This document shows, one piece after another, positions 32,760 to 44,998 of a stretch of 64,000 nucleotides of DNA. The stretch spans positions 992,001-1,056,000 of the forward strand of contig JANEZZ010000807.1 of assembly GCA_026122225.1 (NCBI GenBank), written 5' to 3'. This DNA comes from Heloderma charlesbogerti. Lineage: Eukaryota > Chordata > Lepidosauria > Squamata > Helodermatidae. The notes below the pieces were generated by a model, which worked only from the letters and a program-made list of their open reading frames with translations, searched no databases and was not told where the DNA came from. A program made the translations under genes and the position numbers. How positions within the stretch are numbered: position 1 is the first letter of the stretch; each line of letters begins with the position of its first letter.

Positions 32760-33820
32760 TGTTGCTTTCCATTTTTGAAACTGCATCAGTATCCTCTACT
32801 GAAAACTGCTTGAAAACTAACTACCCATTGAATTATATTTTAAAATCCCCCTTTATTTGAGCCAAGCATTGAGATGGGTAACTTCTTCCCCTCCATCCGA
32901 CTAGCTCACTTCCTAAACTTGGACAAGTGTGTCTGTGACTCACTTGAGCAAGAGAGAAAACTGTGGCTGCATGGACTGACCCCACTCAGCAGCAGATTTA
33001 TGGAGCCAGCTGAGTGTTTGAGCTTCAAGGATTAACTGATATGGGCTGTGGCCCCTGAAATCCCTCTCAGGCCAAATGACACAAAGTGGTACCACAAAAT
33101 ATACGTGTATTGCTCAAGCAGTATTGTAGAATAACAAATCTCTGAAATGATGAAACAAGCAAAACACATCACTACATAGAATGCACTACAGATGATCTGA
33201 AGCATAATACACACTGTGGCTACCATTAAAGTTCTATTCTTCTCAACTAACAAAGTGGGCGTTATAAAGATCTTACAGCTACCTATCTGGCAAGCATGGT
33301 TTGCAGAGCTTGGGTCGGATGTTTGGTAGGCTTCTCGTTCTCCCAGGATCTCTCTGGGCCATCAGATCAGACTCTTGCTTTTATAGCTCTTTTGTGGATG
33401 AGCTATAACTCATCCTAAACTTCAGACCCGGTCACACCACTGCTCCTATTTCTCTCAATGGAGCCAGGTTTGCCACTGACACCAGTAACACCCAGAAGAA
33501 AGCATCTCTGCTACGCTAAGCAGCTCTCTGGTTCCAGAACTTGACTTACCCACTTGTGGCAACCTTGCTCCATTTCCAAGAATGTTTTCCTTTATTTCCA
33601 AGGATACATTCCATTATTCACAGATATCTCACAACAAACAGAACTAATTGCTGTTCTGTTACTCATCACTTACAGTCAGCATTCACAGATAATTAGGAAC
33701 AGCACTCCTATGAAATACAATTAATTCTTATCATCCATACCCGTTACGTTCATACCCTGTGACAGCATCTTCTTCACATTGTTTACTTGGACTTTGTCAA
33801 AGAAAACTTCACATTTTATT
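32760..33820. other. Intergenic, no gene recognised
   Basis: AT-rich sequence with no long open frames and no repeat family that I recognise. A minus-strand frame (33032-33253) has hydrophobic residues but no known pattern. Confidence 0.4.
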
Positions 33821-33821
33821 C

Positions 33822-34168
33822 TGAGCGTTCACCTCTTTATTCAAAGACAACAGCAACAACAACAAAAAGCATGCGGATGTGGAGATTCCTACAAGGTTCT
33901 GGTAAGGAGGTTCTCCCCGTTCACAATTCAGACAAAGCTTTTATACATTGAATGACAACACACAGCTATGGCATACACTGATTGGATACAGAACACTACA
34001 GAGGAGGAGCAAATTGCAGGGCACTTCTGATTAGTTTGTAACTGCTGCATAGAAAAACAATAAGTATTAGTTGTCAGTGTGATAAGCAGTTCTTACTATT
34101 CTGGTTTTATCTGGCTTTTCAGGTGGAACTGAAGCCTGGGGCATGAATTTTTCCCCTCTGCCCCAACA
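33822..34168 (-). mobile_element. Candidate solo LTR
   Basis: Read on the minus strand, the block begins 'TGTTGGGGCAGAGGGGAA', has a TATA-like 'GTATAAAAGC' (about 33935-33945), then after roughly 85 bp the polyadenylation signal 'AATAAAGAGG' (about 33833-33842), and ends in CA at 33822. TG...CA ends plus TATA and AATAAA in this order fit an LTR of about 347 bp. I see no clear target-site duplication and no matching second LTR. It does not resemble the LTR at 44999. Confidence 0.4.
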
Positions 34169-34261
34169 TTGCTTTTTACCCAGACTTTCAGTCTGCATGC
34201 TTTGTTTACTTTTACCTTGCTACACGCAAGGTTGGTGAACCGCAGGATCATTGCAAGCATC

Positions 34262-35550
34262 AGTCTGATTAATGGCTATTGGAATTGTCTTCCACAATTT
34301 CCAAAAAGTTTATCACGAAGTCCCTCACCAAAGACTCCTGAGCAAACTTAGCAGTCATGGAATAAGAGGAGAGGTCTACTTATGGATCAGTAACTGGTTA
34401 AAGAACAGAAAGCAGAGAGTCAGAATAAATGGTAAATTCTCACAATGGAGGGATGCAAATAGTGGGGTCCCACAGGGATCTGTATTGGGACCAATGCTTT
34501 TCAACCTGTTCATGAATGTTCTGGAATTAGGAGCGAGCAGTGAAGTGGCCAAATTTGCCGATGACGCCAAGGTGGTTAAAACAAAAAGGGATTGTGAAGA
34601 ACTCCAAAAGGATCTCTCCAAACTGGGAGAACGGGCATTCAAGTGGCAAATGTGGTTCAATGTAAGCAAGTGTAAAAGTGATGCATGTTGGGTCAAAAAG
34701 TTACAACTTCAAATATAACCTGATGGGATCTGAACTAGTAGTGACCGACCAAGAAAGAGATCTGGGGGTTGTGGTGGACAGCTCAATGAAAATGTCAACT
34801 CAGTGTGCGGCCGCTGTGAAAATCGCAAATTCCATGTTAGGTATAATTAGGAAAGGCACTGAGAATAAAACCACCAATATCATAATGCCCTTATACAAAT
34901 GTATGGTGCAACCACACTTGGAATTCTATGTACAGTTCTGGTCACCACACCTAAAAAAAGATATTGTAGAGATGGAAAAAGTGCAGAAAAGGGCAACTAC
35001 AATGATCCAGGGGCTGGAGCACCTCCCCAATGAGAGAAGGTTCCAACAGCTGGGACTGTTGAGCTTGGAGAAAAGGCGAGTAAGGGGAGCCATGACAGAG
35101 GTGTACCAAATTATGTATCATGTGGAGAAAGTGGATAGGGAGACATTTTTCTCCCTCATAATACTAGAACCCAGGGTCATCCTATGAAGCTGATTAGGGA
35201 ATATTCGGGACAGATAAAAGAAGTACTTCTTCACACTGCACATAATTAAAACTATGGAATTCGTTTCTACAACAAGTAGTGATAGCCACCAATTTGGATG
35301 GCTTTAAAAGGGGATTGCAGAAATTCACGGAGGGGAAGGCTATCAACAGCTGCTAGTCCTGATGGCAATATGCTACCTCCAGTATCAGAGGATGTTGCTG
35401 GGGAACATGGGCAGGAAGGTGCTGTCACACTCATGTCGTGCTTGTGGGTTTCCTGTGGGCAGCTGGTCCGCCACTGTGTGAACAGAATGCTGGGCTCGAT
35501 GGACCGTTGGTCTAATCCATCACAGCTCTTCTTTTGTTTTTATGTTGGGG
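34262..35550 (+). mobile_element. CR1 LINE copy G (copy F subfamily)
   Basis: Sense element, 5'-truncated, carrying the RT from the start of the palm to the 3' UTR. The end word 'CTCGATGGACCGTTGGTCTA' and 'TCTTTTGTTTTTATG' near 35540 match copy F. It is closer to copy F than to copies A-C. Confidence 0.82.
34272..35187 (+). pseudogene. CR1 ORF2 C-terminal remnant in copy G
   Basis: The frame 34272-34718 carries 'YHEVPHQRLLSKLSSHGIRG', 'NSGVPQGSVLGPMLFNLFMN' and the catalytic 'AKFADDAKVVK'. A frameshift near 34700 leads into 34678-35187 with 'LVVTDQERDLGVVVDSSMKM', 'TTNIIMPLYKCMVQPHLEF' and 'QKRATTMIQGLEHLPNERRF'. The endonuclease and RT fingers are missing. By eye 34770-34990 is almost identical to 9725-9960 of copy F. 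Confidence 0.8.
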
Positions 35551-36282
35551 TTTGGGATTCTTCTATTAGCATCAAGCACAAAATGACTTGGTTATCTAAG
35601 ATGACCTTGGTGACATCCAGCCACTTCACTGTGCCCTGAAGTACACTGCATAGTCATTTTTTTTTAATGACAGCAGGTGGAGCAATTGCTTACATTAATT
35701 CAATGGCCAGGAAAGCTTCCTTTGCAGTAACAATGGCAAAGTGACATGAAGCCAGCTGGAAGCCCCTCAGGGTGCTTCCAGACCAAGCTTTCAGAGTGGG
35801 ATTGCCCTGCAGAATTTTATAGGGGTCCAGTTGCTGCCACCGTCAGTTTGTAACCCTCCTGCGTTTTCCCACGGCTGCTTCCATCGTTTTTCTTGCTGGA
35901 AAAATATCTGTTAAGGAGGAAAAGACAGAGTAGCTGCACAATGCTCTTCTATTGGGAGCACTAGACTCACATATGACTAGGGAAGTGGGAGAGGGCAGGG
36001 ACCAGAGCAGTTGCAGCTAAATCTTGCCCTGCTGAAGGACTTTGCTGCCCTACCCCCTGCACAACTGGGAGGCAGGCAGGCAGGAACTAGTCTCTCTAAA
36101 ATCTCTGCGATACAGTTTGCAGCCATTCCGTAGTACCACCCATCAAGAAGCACCTCCTAACTTTCAAGCAGCATCCCCACAGAGCAGCCCCTGTACATGC
36201 CCAAGCCAGGTGGGAAGGAAGCAGCACCAGCAGGGAGCATGCCACGTTGCACCAAGCACGGGGACCTTCCTTCCAGTGGGGT
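35551..36282. other. Intergenic, no feature seen
   Basis: No gene, SINE or LINE recognised. A short 'GGCAGGCAGGCAGG' repeat occurs at about 36070-36085. Confidence 0.4.
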
Positions 36283-36495
36283 GTCACAGTGAGAGTGCTG
36301 GACTGGGACTGGGGCGGCCTGGGTTCTAGTCCCCACTCAGCCATGAAGCTCACTGGGTGACTTTGGGCCAATCCCTGACTCTCACCCTAATCTACCGCAC
36401 AGGGTTGTTGTGAGGATCAAATAAACAAAGAGGAGGAGGATCATGTACATTGCCTTGGGCTCCTTAGAGGGAAGGCAGGATATAAATATAAACCT
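36283..36495 (+). mobile_element. tRNA-derived SINE, family 1, copy 2
   Basis: It has the A-box-like 'CAGTGAGAGTGCTGGAC', B-box-like 'GGGTTCTAGTCCCC', the body 'GAAGCTCACTGGGTGACTTT' and 'CGCACAGGGTTGTTGTGAGG', and the end 'GAAGGCAGGATATAAATA'. Same structure and length as 11642-11855. Confidence 0.82.
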
Positions 36496-36504
36496 GACAG
36501 GTTC

Positions 36505-37125
36505 CGCCTTTCCAGGTGTCGGGGTGCTGCCACGCCTCCTGTCCGCCCCGCCACCTCCACCACGCGGTGCCGCGGGCCCCTCGCAGCCCAGCTCTTGCCT
36601 GTGCCCCCAGGGCGGCGTTTTCTAGCACTGGGCAGCGAGCTCTCGAGAGCGCATCCAAGGCATCGCCGCGGGACGGGCACCGCTCCGGGCAGCTGGGCTG
36701 TTTCTGCTGCGCCGCGCCGCGCAGGGCCCTTGCCACAGCTCTGCGTGGCGCCCGTCATGCGCGGGAGGGCCTGAGGCCGAGAGGGCAGCTGGGCCCAGGC
36801 CCCCGCTGGCTTCCTGCTGGAGGCTGGACTCGGGCGGGCCCCTCGCACGCGGCCCAGCCCTCAGCGCCTTCCACAGGGCTCTGGAGGAACTGACACGTGT
36901 CCAAATGCCGGAACGTGTGGATGTGCCGTTCTGGCTCTGGCGGCTTGAGGGGGCAAAGGGGCAGAAACGGTGCTTCGTAAGAGGCGGTGTCTTTACCGCC
37001 AGGGTGCTGGCGGGACTGGGGCACAGCCCCTGACCGCTCCTCCGAGGCGCCCAACGGCTCAGGCACAATCCCCACTGACCGCCGCTCCTGGGTGCGACGC
37101 GGCTGTGGAGACGAATTACCCCCGC
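36505..37125. promoter_or_regulatory. CpG-rich block (orphan CpG island)
   Basis: About 620 bp of strongly GC-rich, CpG-dense sequence ('CACGCGGTGCCGCGGGCCCC', 'GCGCCGCGCCGCGCAGGGC') in an otherwise AT-balanced region. Open frames on both strands (36441-36848, 36516-36893, 36622-37068) are products of GC richness. I cannot attach it to a gene in the window. It could be a promoter of an unrecognised transcript or a GC-rich repeat. Confidence 0.5.
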
Positions 37126-37299
37126 AGGGGGCGGGTGCCTCTCCCTGAATCTTTAGGCTCTTCGCCAGCCACCAGGAATACAGATTTTGTGTAGTTATTT
37201 GTGTGAATAATCAGAGTTCGGTTACAGTCAAGTTCCCCATGCAGAACCTTACAGGTGCTGAGGCGCTGCTCCCCTGATGCTGAATGAAGCCCAAAGTTA

Positions 37300-37835
37300 G
37301 CTAATTTGGCGGGCGGACCAGAGGGGCCTCCACGTGTGGATGAGACGGTGGTGTAGGGAGGAGGGCTTCACATCCATTGGGCACTGGGAAACATTTTGGG
37401 GACACACTGCGCTGGTACAGAAAGGGCAGGATAGGTTCAGAATGGCACCAGACTGTAGTGTGTAATGTCAAAACGGTGGGAGCACAGCTTTCGGACTGAC
37501 CCCTGGGGGAAGCTGACAGGAGCCAGGGAACTTCTGGTTCCAGAACAAGCATACCTGGGAGATCCAGGTGAAAATGCTTTTGATTGCCCAGATGGGGATG
37601 GGGTAGAAATGGGCCACAAGTGCACCACAGGACATCATAGCCAGGCAAGGGAGGAAATGAGCATGCCAGAGACACGTGGTATGGGACCCCATGGATACAT
37701 GTATGTGTGCTAATGCAAGCCTCCTCCGAGCCAAGGTGGGCAAGCTGGCGTGCCTGGTGTCAAAGGAGAACAGAGATGCAGTGAGCATGCTGGAAACCTG
37801 CTGGAATAGAGAGAACCAGGGGGATGGCTGCTGGC
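37300..37835 (+). mobile_element. CR1 fragment (copy F subfamily, ORF1-ORF2 boundary)
   Basis: The segment matches copy F 7890-8460 in order: 'GATGAGACGGTGGTGTAGGG', 'TTGGGCACTGGG', 'TGACCCCTGGGGGAAGC' and 'GCAAGCCTCCTCCGAGCCAA', then 'GAGAACCAGGGGGATGG'. It covers the ORF1 esterase C-terminus and the start of the endonuclease. It is very diverged and has no open frame of note. Confidence 0.65.
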
Positions 37836-39060
37836 GGAGCATCAGATCTGCGCTTCCCTGGCCCTCCACTGCCAAGGAGCAGAAAATCTGGCAAACGCAG
37901 CATCGCTCTGCTGCTGAGCGGTATTCCCTCCCCTGCTGCTCTCAGCCCCCCTGTCTTCCCATAGCCGCATTCTGACTATGGATACCCATAAAGAAGCGTC
38001 TGATACACCTTGACAACACGTCACCCTTCTTTCTATGCAATGACTCAAATCCTCTTTCCAGTTAGAAGAGAACCCTGCTGGCACAGTGCCCCTGGCAGCA
38101 ACACACGGAGAATATATCAGTTCAGTAAGTTACTCTTTTAATTTTTTTTCAAAACTTTTTCTTTTCACCTGTCAGTGTGGGAAGGGGGCATGGGAGCAGT
38201 CATGGGGCATGGGGTTCCTGGGAGGCATCCATCCCCCACTAATTTTTGTTTGATCCCCCCTCCCCGGGCACTCACACAATTCCTTCTTGCTTTCCAACTT
38301 TTCCCACTTAAAAACCCCCCACAAAACTTGGCATCCTGGGGTGTGGGAGTGATAGTGATTGTGGAGGGAGGAGGAGGAGCCTCCTTGCTACCCCCCCATT
38401 TATTTCCATTTTTCCTAATTGTTTTCTTTTTTGTGGTGTCTTGGGGGTGTAGGAATGAGTATGGGGGTGGGGTGGAAGTGCTTTTATGTTGCCGTGTGGA
38501 TCTCCCTGTGCTTTGCACTTTTGTTCTTAAAGTCACTTACCTAAGTTTGTCTTCTCTGTTCATTAGGGATTATTTTTGGAACAAAAACAATGTGTTTCCA
38601 AAGGAGTGCTGTTATGTGGCTTTGTTAATTACACACACACACACACACGGCTTTGCAGGCATGATTAAAATTAATTTGCCTTGGTTTCCTCCATTGCAAT
38701 GGGCTGCTGCTGGATTCAAAACAATGCTTCTCTGTGTTGTTGTACAAGAGTCTTTGCAAGAGAGGAGGATGTAGTTGGCTCCACCTATGGTGACCCTGCC
38801 CTCTGCCCCAGCAGCCCCCACTGGAACCAACCCTTTTCCATTGGAAGGGCCAGCTCACATGACATAACAGCCCGTGGGTTTTTTAACCATGGGCGAGTGG
38901 AGAGAGTGGATGTGCTGCCTCTCGCATGCCCGCCACTCCTGCTTTTAATCAGCAACCCATGAGCAGCTTTTTCGCAGGTTGCTGAGTGTGTTGTCTGAAC
39001 CTGGACTGCTGGGGTTGCTCAGGAGCTAAATAACCCAGCAGCTAACCCAACAACAACCAT
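37836..39060. other. Intergenic with a short (AC)n repeat
   Basis: No gene recognised on either strand. A CA microsatellite occupies 38631-38648 (9 units). A pyrimidine/purine-rich stretch lies around 38220-38420. Confidence 0.45.
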
Positions 39061-39335
39061 ATTTATTATTTATTTATTACATTTATATCCCACCTTTTTT
39101 CCTCCAAGGAACTCAAGGTGGCGTACATAATCCTCCTCCTCCCCATTTTATCAACAACCCTGTGAGGTGGGTTGGGCTGAAAGTATGTGACTGGCCCAAA
39201 GTCACCCAGTGAGTATGTGACTGGCCCAAAGTCACCCAGTGAGCTTCCATGGCCGAGTGGGGACTAGAACCCGGATCTCCCGACTCCCAGTCCAGCACTC
39301 TCGCCACTACACCATGCTAGCCACTACGCCATAGT
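39061..39335 (-). mobile_element. tRNA-derived SINE, family 1, copy 3, antisense, with internal duplication
   Basis: Minus-strand copy. The 3' part (39061-39130) has 'ATTTATATCCCACCTTTTTT', and the body has 'ACAACCCTGTGAGGTGGGTT'. The tRNA-related head (39255-39335) has 'GGACTAGAACCCGGATCTCC' (B box) and 'CAGTCCAGCACTCTCGCC'. A 30-bp segment in the body is exactly repeated (39183-39212 and 39213-39242). Confidence 0.82.
39183..39242. repeat. Exact 30-bp tandem duplication inside the SINE
   Basis: Two head-to-tail copies of a 30-bp unit beginning 'GTATGTGACTGGCCC' and ending 'AAGTCACCCAGTGA', with no mismatch between them. The other SINE copies have one unit. Confidence 0.92.
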
Positions 39336-42300
39336 TAACACTCTCTTCCACTCCTCCCTGGCAGCCCATGGGTTGTTTAGTTCAAGGCATATATTAGGAG
39401 CAACATGCTGGAGCATCACAAGAGTCCATTTTGTAACACTTCAAAAGCAAAGCCTGCGTCATTTCCCAGGGTCTGCTGATTCAGTCTCGCTGGTCTGTGC
39501 CTGTGGCAATGGAGGCAGACTGAAGTGTAGCTGCCCGTTTCCTCCCTGAGAGGGAAACATCTCATGTGGGGCACAAACAATTCTGTAGCACTTCCCATTA
39601 ATATGCAGATAATTAGGAAGGCTACTTTGGAACCTGATTAGTGTAATCAGTGGTGGTGTCACCGTGATGGTTAGGTTAGGAGAGTGGACAAAGAAAAACT
39701 TGGTGGTCAAAGAAAGATGTTCACAATGTATGGTTGTGTAGTTGAAATATGCACAGGGATATGGAACCCCACACTTTAGCCCAAGGTAAGTTGACCAAAC
39801 AAGCTGGATGCTTCACATTCAAAATGGAGACAACTGTGTCAGTACAATGCTAGCATACTTCTGTCTCTTTGTCACAGTAATTAAGGAGGATGTTATATAA
39901 TTACCGTTCATTAGTATAAGTAAGGAAGGGAAAGAGATGCCAATGAGGATAGCAAGAATACCTGTCAGAAACTATGAATTCAAGGAATCAAGGCCTGATA
40001 GAACCTGCATCTGAGATAAGTATCTCTAGCCCTCTGTGGAGCTCCAGCTGAGTGCCAGGGATCCACCCCAGGCGGCACAGTGGGGCCCATGAGGATAAAG
40101 GCTGGGCTCCCAGAACCACACCCAATTGGACCCCACTGGGTCTTTCAGTAAGAAAGGCTTCTAGGCCCAATTCTGTTCCATATCTTCACAGTGCGTAGTT
40201 GGGCTGGGGAATGAAGATTCCTTTGCACTAATGTTCCGTTCAGGACAAGAGCAGGCAGCACACCAGAAAATGAGAACAGCTCATTTCTCAGCAGTCTTTT
40301 TGGCAGCAAGAAACCTGGAACTTGAATTCCCCATCCATTAGAGATCCATCAGTCATGCATTTGTTGCTTCTAGAGCTGGAGACGAAGGCAGGTAGAACTC
40401 CAATGAGGATGGAAGTGTTAGCAGGGAAGCTGTGACCATCAGGCGAGAGATAATGGACCCACTCCATTGTGCAAGCTCCGCTGAAATGAAGAGGAGCTGT
40501 GCAAAAGCCCAGAGAGAGTAGAATGGAGGGCCCAGACCAATGACTAGTGGACATCTCCAAGACCGTGGAGCTCCTGGGGAAGCTCAGGCTTCTCTGCTCC
40601 ACATGTTGTAACAGAAAAACTGGAGGCTAAAATCTCAGGGTTCTTGGTAGTAAATACCCAGGCCCAGTTTGGCCCAGATGCTGAAGGCGAAGTTCCTTTG
40701 GAGACTAAGACCAGAACGTTCACATTCTTTCAGATCTACTTAAATTCTACAAATAAAGACTAAAACAATGACATAAGCTAAAATAATATAAATGCATTGC
40801 ATCCTGGGAGTGTTCTCCCCAAAGCTAAAGTGACTGAGGACGTCCATGTATCAGAGTACCCACGTGGACCCTCGACATCTGAATTGGCACCATGGCTGCA
40901 AAGGTGCATATGAGCAGCCCACAAGCCCCTCAACTGTGCAATTCCATTGCCTTCACGGGTGCCGGCGCACCCAGCACTGTCTCAGAAACAGGGAGACGGG
41001 TTTCCCTAAAAGCGCCTGCAGCATGAGACCCTTGCTCAACATCTGGGTGGAACCTCATTCAGATGTAATGAACGTGTGCATGTATATCGCCACATTTAGC
41101 TGAGGGCACCATTCCTTGGCATTTCTCAACTGTCTGATGAGCAGGCAAGGGCCTGCCTCTTCCCCCCAGCCTTGAGGGCTGCTTGGCATTGGCAGCCTTT
41201 GGTCCTCACTGTGAGACTGGTTGCTCCAAAGGTTTATGGAAAAGGGAGTGGAGGAAGGCAGGAGGGTGGGGGGAGTTGCAGGCTTTTCTGCTTATGGTCT
41301 CTTATCACAGAGGAGGAGGGACAAATGCACCCAGTCAACTCACAATGGATGCACCGGGAAGGGGAAGGTGTGACTGCCCTAAGACCCAAGGGACACATGG
41401 CATGCCTCAGGGCGCTTGGCACGCATTCCAATGGGACCTGAAGGTAGCTCAGGATGTCTGGCTCCAGGGGATATGACAGCCGCCACCGGAGCCCTGTGCA
41501 CAGTCACTAGTTCAGCTCCCAGTGACTCGGCATTTTGGTCCAAGCAAACAACATTGCAATTAGCCAAATGCTGTCACTCACAGGATGTGTAGCACATGGA
41601 AGGTGTCACCTCAAAATGGGGAAAGACCTGAGCAACATGCTTCTCATTCCTTCTCCAGATCCTAATCTCATGTGCCGCCAACTGGAAGTGTGTTGCTGGT
41701 AAACTCTAAAATGCTGCCCACATCAAAGGAGGTCCATTGCTAATATTTCTGCTCCATCTGGTGCTTTGATGCTATCCTAGAAAAACGAAGAAGCTCCCTG
41801 AACCAGGAAGCACAATGTGGCATACAAGAAATACATACAGAAACTGGACGTTGAGCTAGGCGGATGGTGATATGCGTTGTGTGGCAAATATTGGGACTCA
41901 TATCGCCCAGCCTGACTTAGCTAAGCAGTTAGGTGATTCCATGATCAAATGCATCAAAGGATACTCTGCATTAGGATGTCATGATTTTATTCCATCACCC
42001 AGTCCCACACAACCAGGCCTCTTAGGCCGAGAGTAGTTTTTCAAAGTACAGTCCTGTGGCAATCTCCTTGTGATACCTGGCATTCTGGGAAAGATCTGTG
42101 CCAGGATGGAGAGTGGTAAATAGCTGACAATGGAGGTTGCGGTGTCAAAACAGGAGACTATAAATCAAGGGGGTAACAGTGGTATTAGGTCATGAGCAAT
42201 AACAGCCATAAACTAGAAACGTTATCAACCCAGGAAGGGATGCTTGAAATGGGAAACATCTGGTCACCCAGGCTAAAATGCATATACAACTGTTTTTGAC

Positions 42301-43212
42301 ACAATCGATTCATTTGTCACTGACATATCAGTTGCATATTTTGATGATTACAGATATTGTTTCACAGCCATATTTTTGTACCTAGAAATCTGGTTTTGAG
42401 ACCAGGAGATATAAACTTTTTAGAGCAGATTTAGTAATGTGTTATATCTATTGTACTGAGGGGAAACATACAATCTGACTATACATAAGCAGATAAACAC
42501 GTGTAAAAATGCTTAGCATGTATAAAAGGCAGTCCAGGGATCAAAGATTTCAGTTCCCCATGGGAGACCTCACCTTGGTTGCTTGATCTGCAAGGACTGG
42601 TAAGGTGCCACATTTACTGTGACGTCCTGCTCTTCATCAGCCTTGTTGTGAGCCAACGTATCTTGATGTTGTTTTGATTTTGTTTATGTCAGCATCACGT
42701 GCTTAGTGCTTATTCTGTACTAGGGATGTACCTGAAATAGGTAAAAGGCAGAAAACACAAGAGTTGTTGTCTCTGACAGTTGTTACTGAACTAAAAGTCT
42801 GTGCATCTAGCACCAGATGTCAGTGAGAACCTGCATTTCCTGGTGACAGCTCACGCTGCAGAAAACTGAGTGGGAGTGGTAAACTGGTGGGCTAGGCCCC
42901 CCTAAATACTGGAGTCCATCAAGGACAGATTTGTCACAGTTGTGGATCTCGATTTCCATTGTATCACCTTATTAACTACTACTACTGAGCATTGCATCTG
43001 TAGTGGAGTGATATGGGCTGGTGCTGGCATATCTGCCTTGCCATGGCATTTCTGGTGTTGCGCAGGCATAGCAGGGCTTCTGCAAAACCCTAAAGCCCCT
43101 CAGTTGGCATAAGTCCAGTATAGGATTGTATACTATCCTATAGTATACTTGTGCAAATAACACACTTATAAATAACATACCTTACTTGTGCAAATAAGCT
43201 TTGTCAAGATGA
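39336..43212. other. Long gene-poor stretch
   Basis: Nearly 3.9 kb without a recognisable gene, RNA or repeat family. Open frames are short and match nothing that I know. At 43119-43152 an AT-rich, partly palindromic 'TATACTATCCTATAGTATAC' occurs. Confidence 0.45.
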
Positions 43213-43412
43213 ATAGCACCAGCTTCCAGATAAATGCATTGGACCATGGAACCCATTCCCTAGGGAGGTGGGGGGCTCTCCCATGCTGGAGGCATTCAAG
43301 ACGAGGCTGGACAGCCACCTGTCAGGGATGCTTTGACTTGGATTCCTGCACTGAGCAGGGGGTGGATTCGATGGCCTTAGAAGCCCCTTCCAGCCCTACT
43401 ATCCTATGATTG
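43213..43412 (+). mobile_element. CR1 3' tail (A-C subfamily)
   Basis: Sense tail reading 'TGGAACCCATTCCCTAGGGA', 'GGCTGGACAGCCACCTGTCA', 'GATTCCTGCACTGAGCAGGG', 'CCCCTTCCAGCCCTACTATC' and 'CTATGATTG'. This is the complete last ~200 bp of the element. Confidence 0.85.
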
Positions 43413-44998
43413 GAACGTGCTTCCTCCCAGTGAGTGTGCACCTAATTCTTCTGGGTTTGGGCAGTCTGTGACCTGTCCTCCCTGGAGAGGAGCCTCTCTC
43501 CCCGAGTGGAAACATTTTACCAGTCAGTGCACTCTGGGAGTAGCCCTTCACCTGCACTTCCCACATCCATTCTGCCCCATGTGGGGCCATGATTAGACTT
43601 TGGGCTTCTAGGCAGGCTCCTGATGCATTTATAGCTGCATGCAAGTTAATCTGTAATCATACCAAGAAATCAAAGGAAGTCTGAAAGCAAGAAGTATTAG
43701 TCAGCTGCCAGGTCAGAACGCATTTGTGAGCTGGATTGCCCAACACTCACCTGCCTTTCCAGAGCTCGTCCCCAGCGACGCAGGTGGATCCCAGTGAAGC
43801 ATGACTGAGAGGCGTGCTATTTAGAGCACATGACAGTCAGCTGGAGTGGCCAGCCGGAGCTGAGCTCTGCCTCAGTTCCCGACAGGGCCTTCTTCTCTGA
43901 GGTTCCCGCACAGATATCTCCGGAGAGGACGCCAGCTGCACACAAGCGGCGGGCTGGCTGCCCCTGGACTGCTTTAGACCAGTGCCCTGTGAGGTGAGTG
44001 CTGTGGAATGGGAGTCGGAGCACACGTGGGGCTGGGGCCAAGTGGGCCTGCTCCCTTCGCACTTGCGTGGCAGCTTGACAGAGGGGGGCCATCCGGGCAG
44101 GCAAACACCCAGCGCTTGCCCGAGGCCCATTAGGACCCCGTGCTTCCTTATGGCTTCAGACACCCACCCTGCCCGTGCCCAGGAACCTGCTCTAGGCCAA
44201 ACGTGGCTCACAGCAGAAGGGACCCCATCCCTTCGTCTCAGACTGCAGCTGGCAGAGCCGTGAAACATGACCAGATGACCCCTCTTCTGCCTACCCTTGC
44301 TGGGGCTCTGTTATCCTTGCCATGCTTCTGCACCAGCAGAGGAGGTATCCGTGGCTCCCCTCAGGCCTTGCTCTCCATGTCAGTTCTTGCTGGTAGCCAG
44401 CCCCCCCCCCCCCCGCTTCAGTTCTGGCCCACCTCATGATCTGCAGCAAGCCTGCTAACCCTCTAGTGACTTTTTTCTTTTCTCTCAATACAAAGCCAGT
44501 TCCATCTACCCTTCATATCTTCTCTTAAAATCTCATCTCCCCAGCTGACCAGGAGACCCGGTTTTTCTTTTCCTTTTGATACGCTAATAAAACCTTCGGT
44601 TTATTCTTCATCTGTAGTTGGCTTTACTTCACCTTTCTCATCTCATGTGCCAACATGCCTTTGGAACCCTTCTGAGGGAGGTTGTGTCCTTTTTGCTACC
44701 CACTGTGTTCTTCCCTTTTATGTTTCAGGTCCTGCAAAAGGCCTTTGCTTAGCCAGCTTAACCTCCTGCAAACAGAACAAGTTTGGGGGCAGGGGGCTGC
44801 TGTGTACCAGAAGACTTTACAGTTTAGTACAAAATCTATATTATTACCCATAGCATTTTATTGCAGAGTGCTTATTGCAATATTGTATTTTATTTCTCCA
44901 CTTAACAACCCAGTGAGGTAGGCCAAGAAAAGAATAAGCGATTCATCTGATGTTTCACAACTTCTACTATATGTCACAAAATTTTTAGACATTCTCGC
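43413..44998. other. Intergenic, no gene recognised
   Basis: No conserved protein on either strand. A run of 14 C residues lies at 44401-44414. The segment ends at the retroviral LTR. Confidence 0.45.

Noticed and set aside
36441..37068. Overlapping frames in the orphan CpG-rich block
   Set aside because: They are compositional, with competing frames on both strands and no conserved motif.
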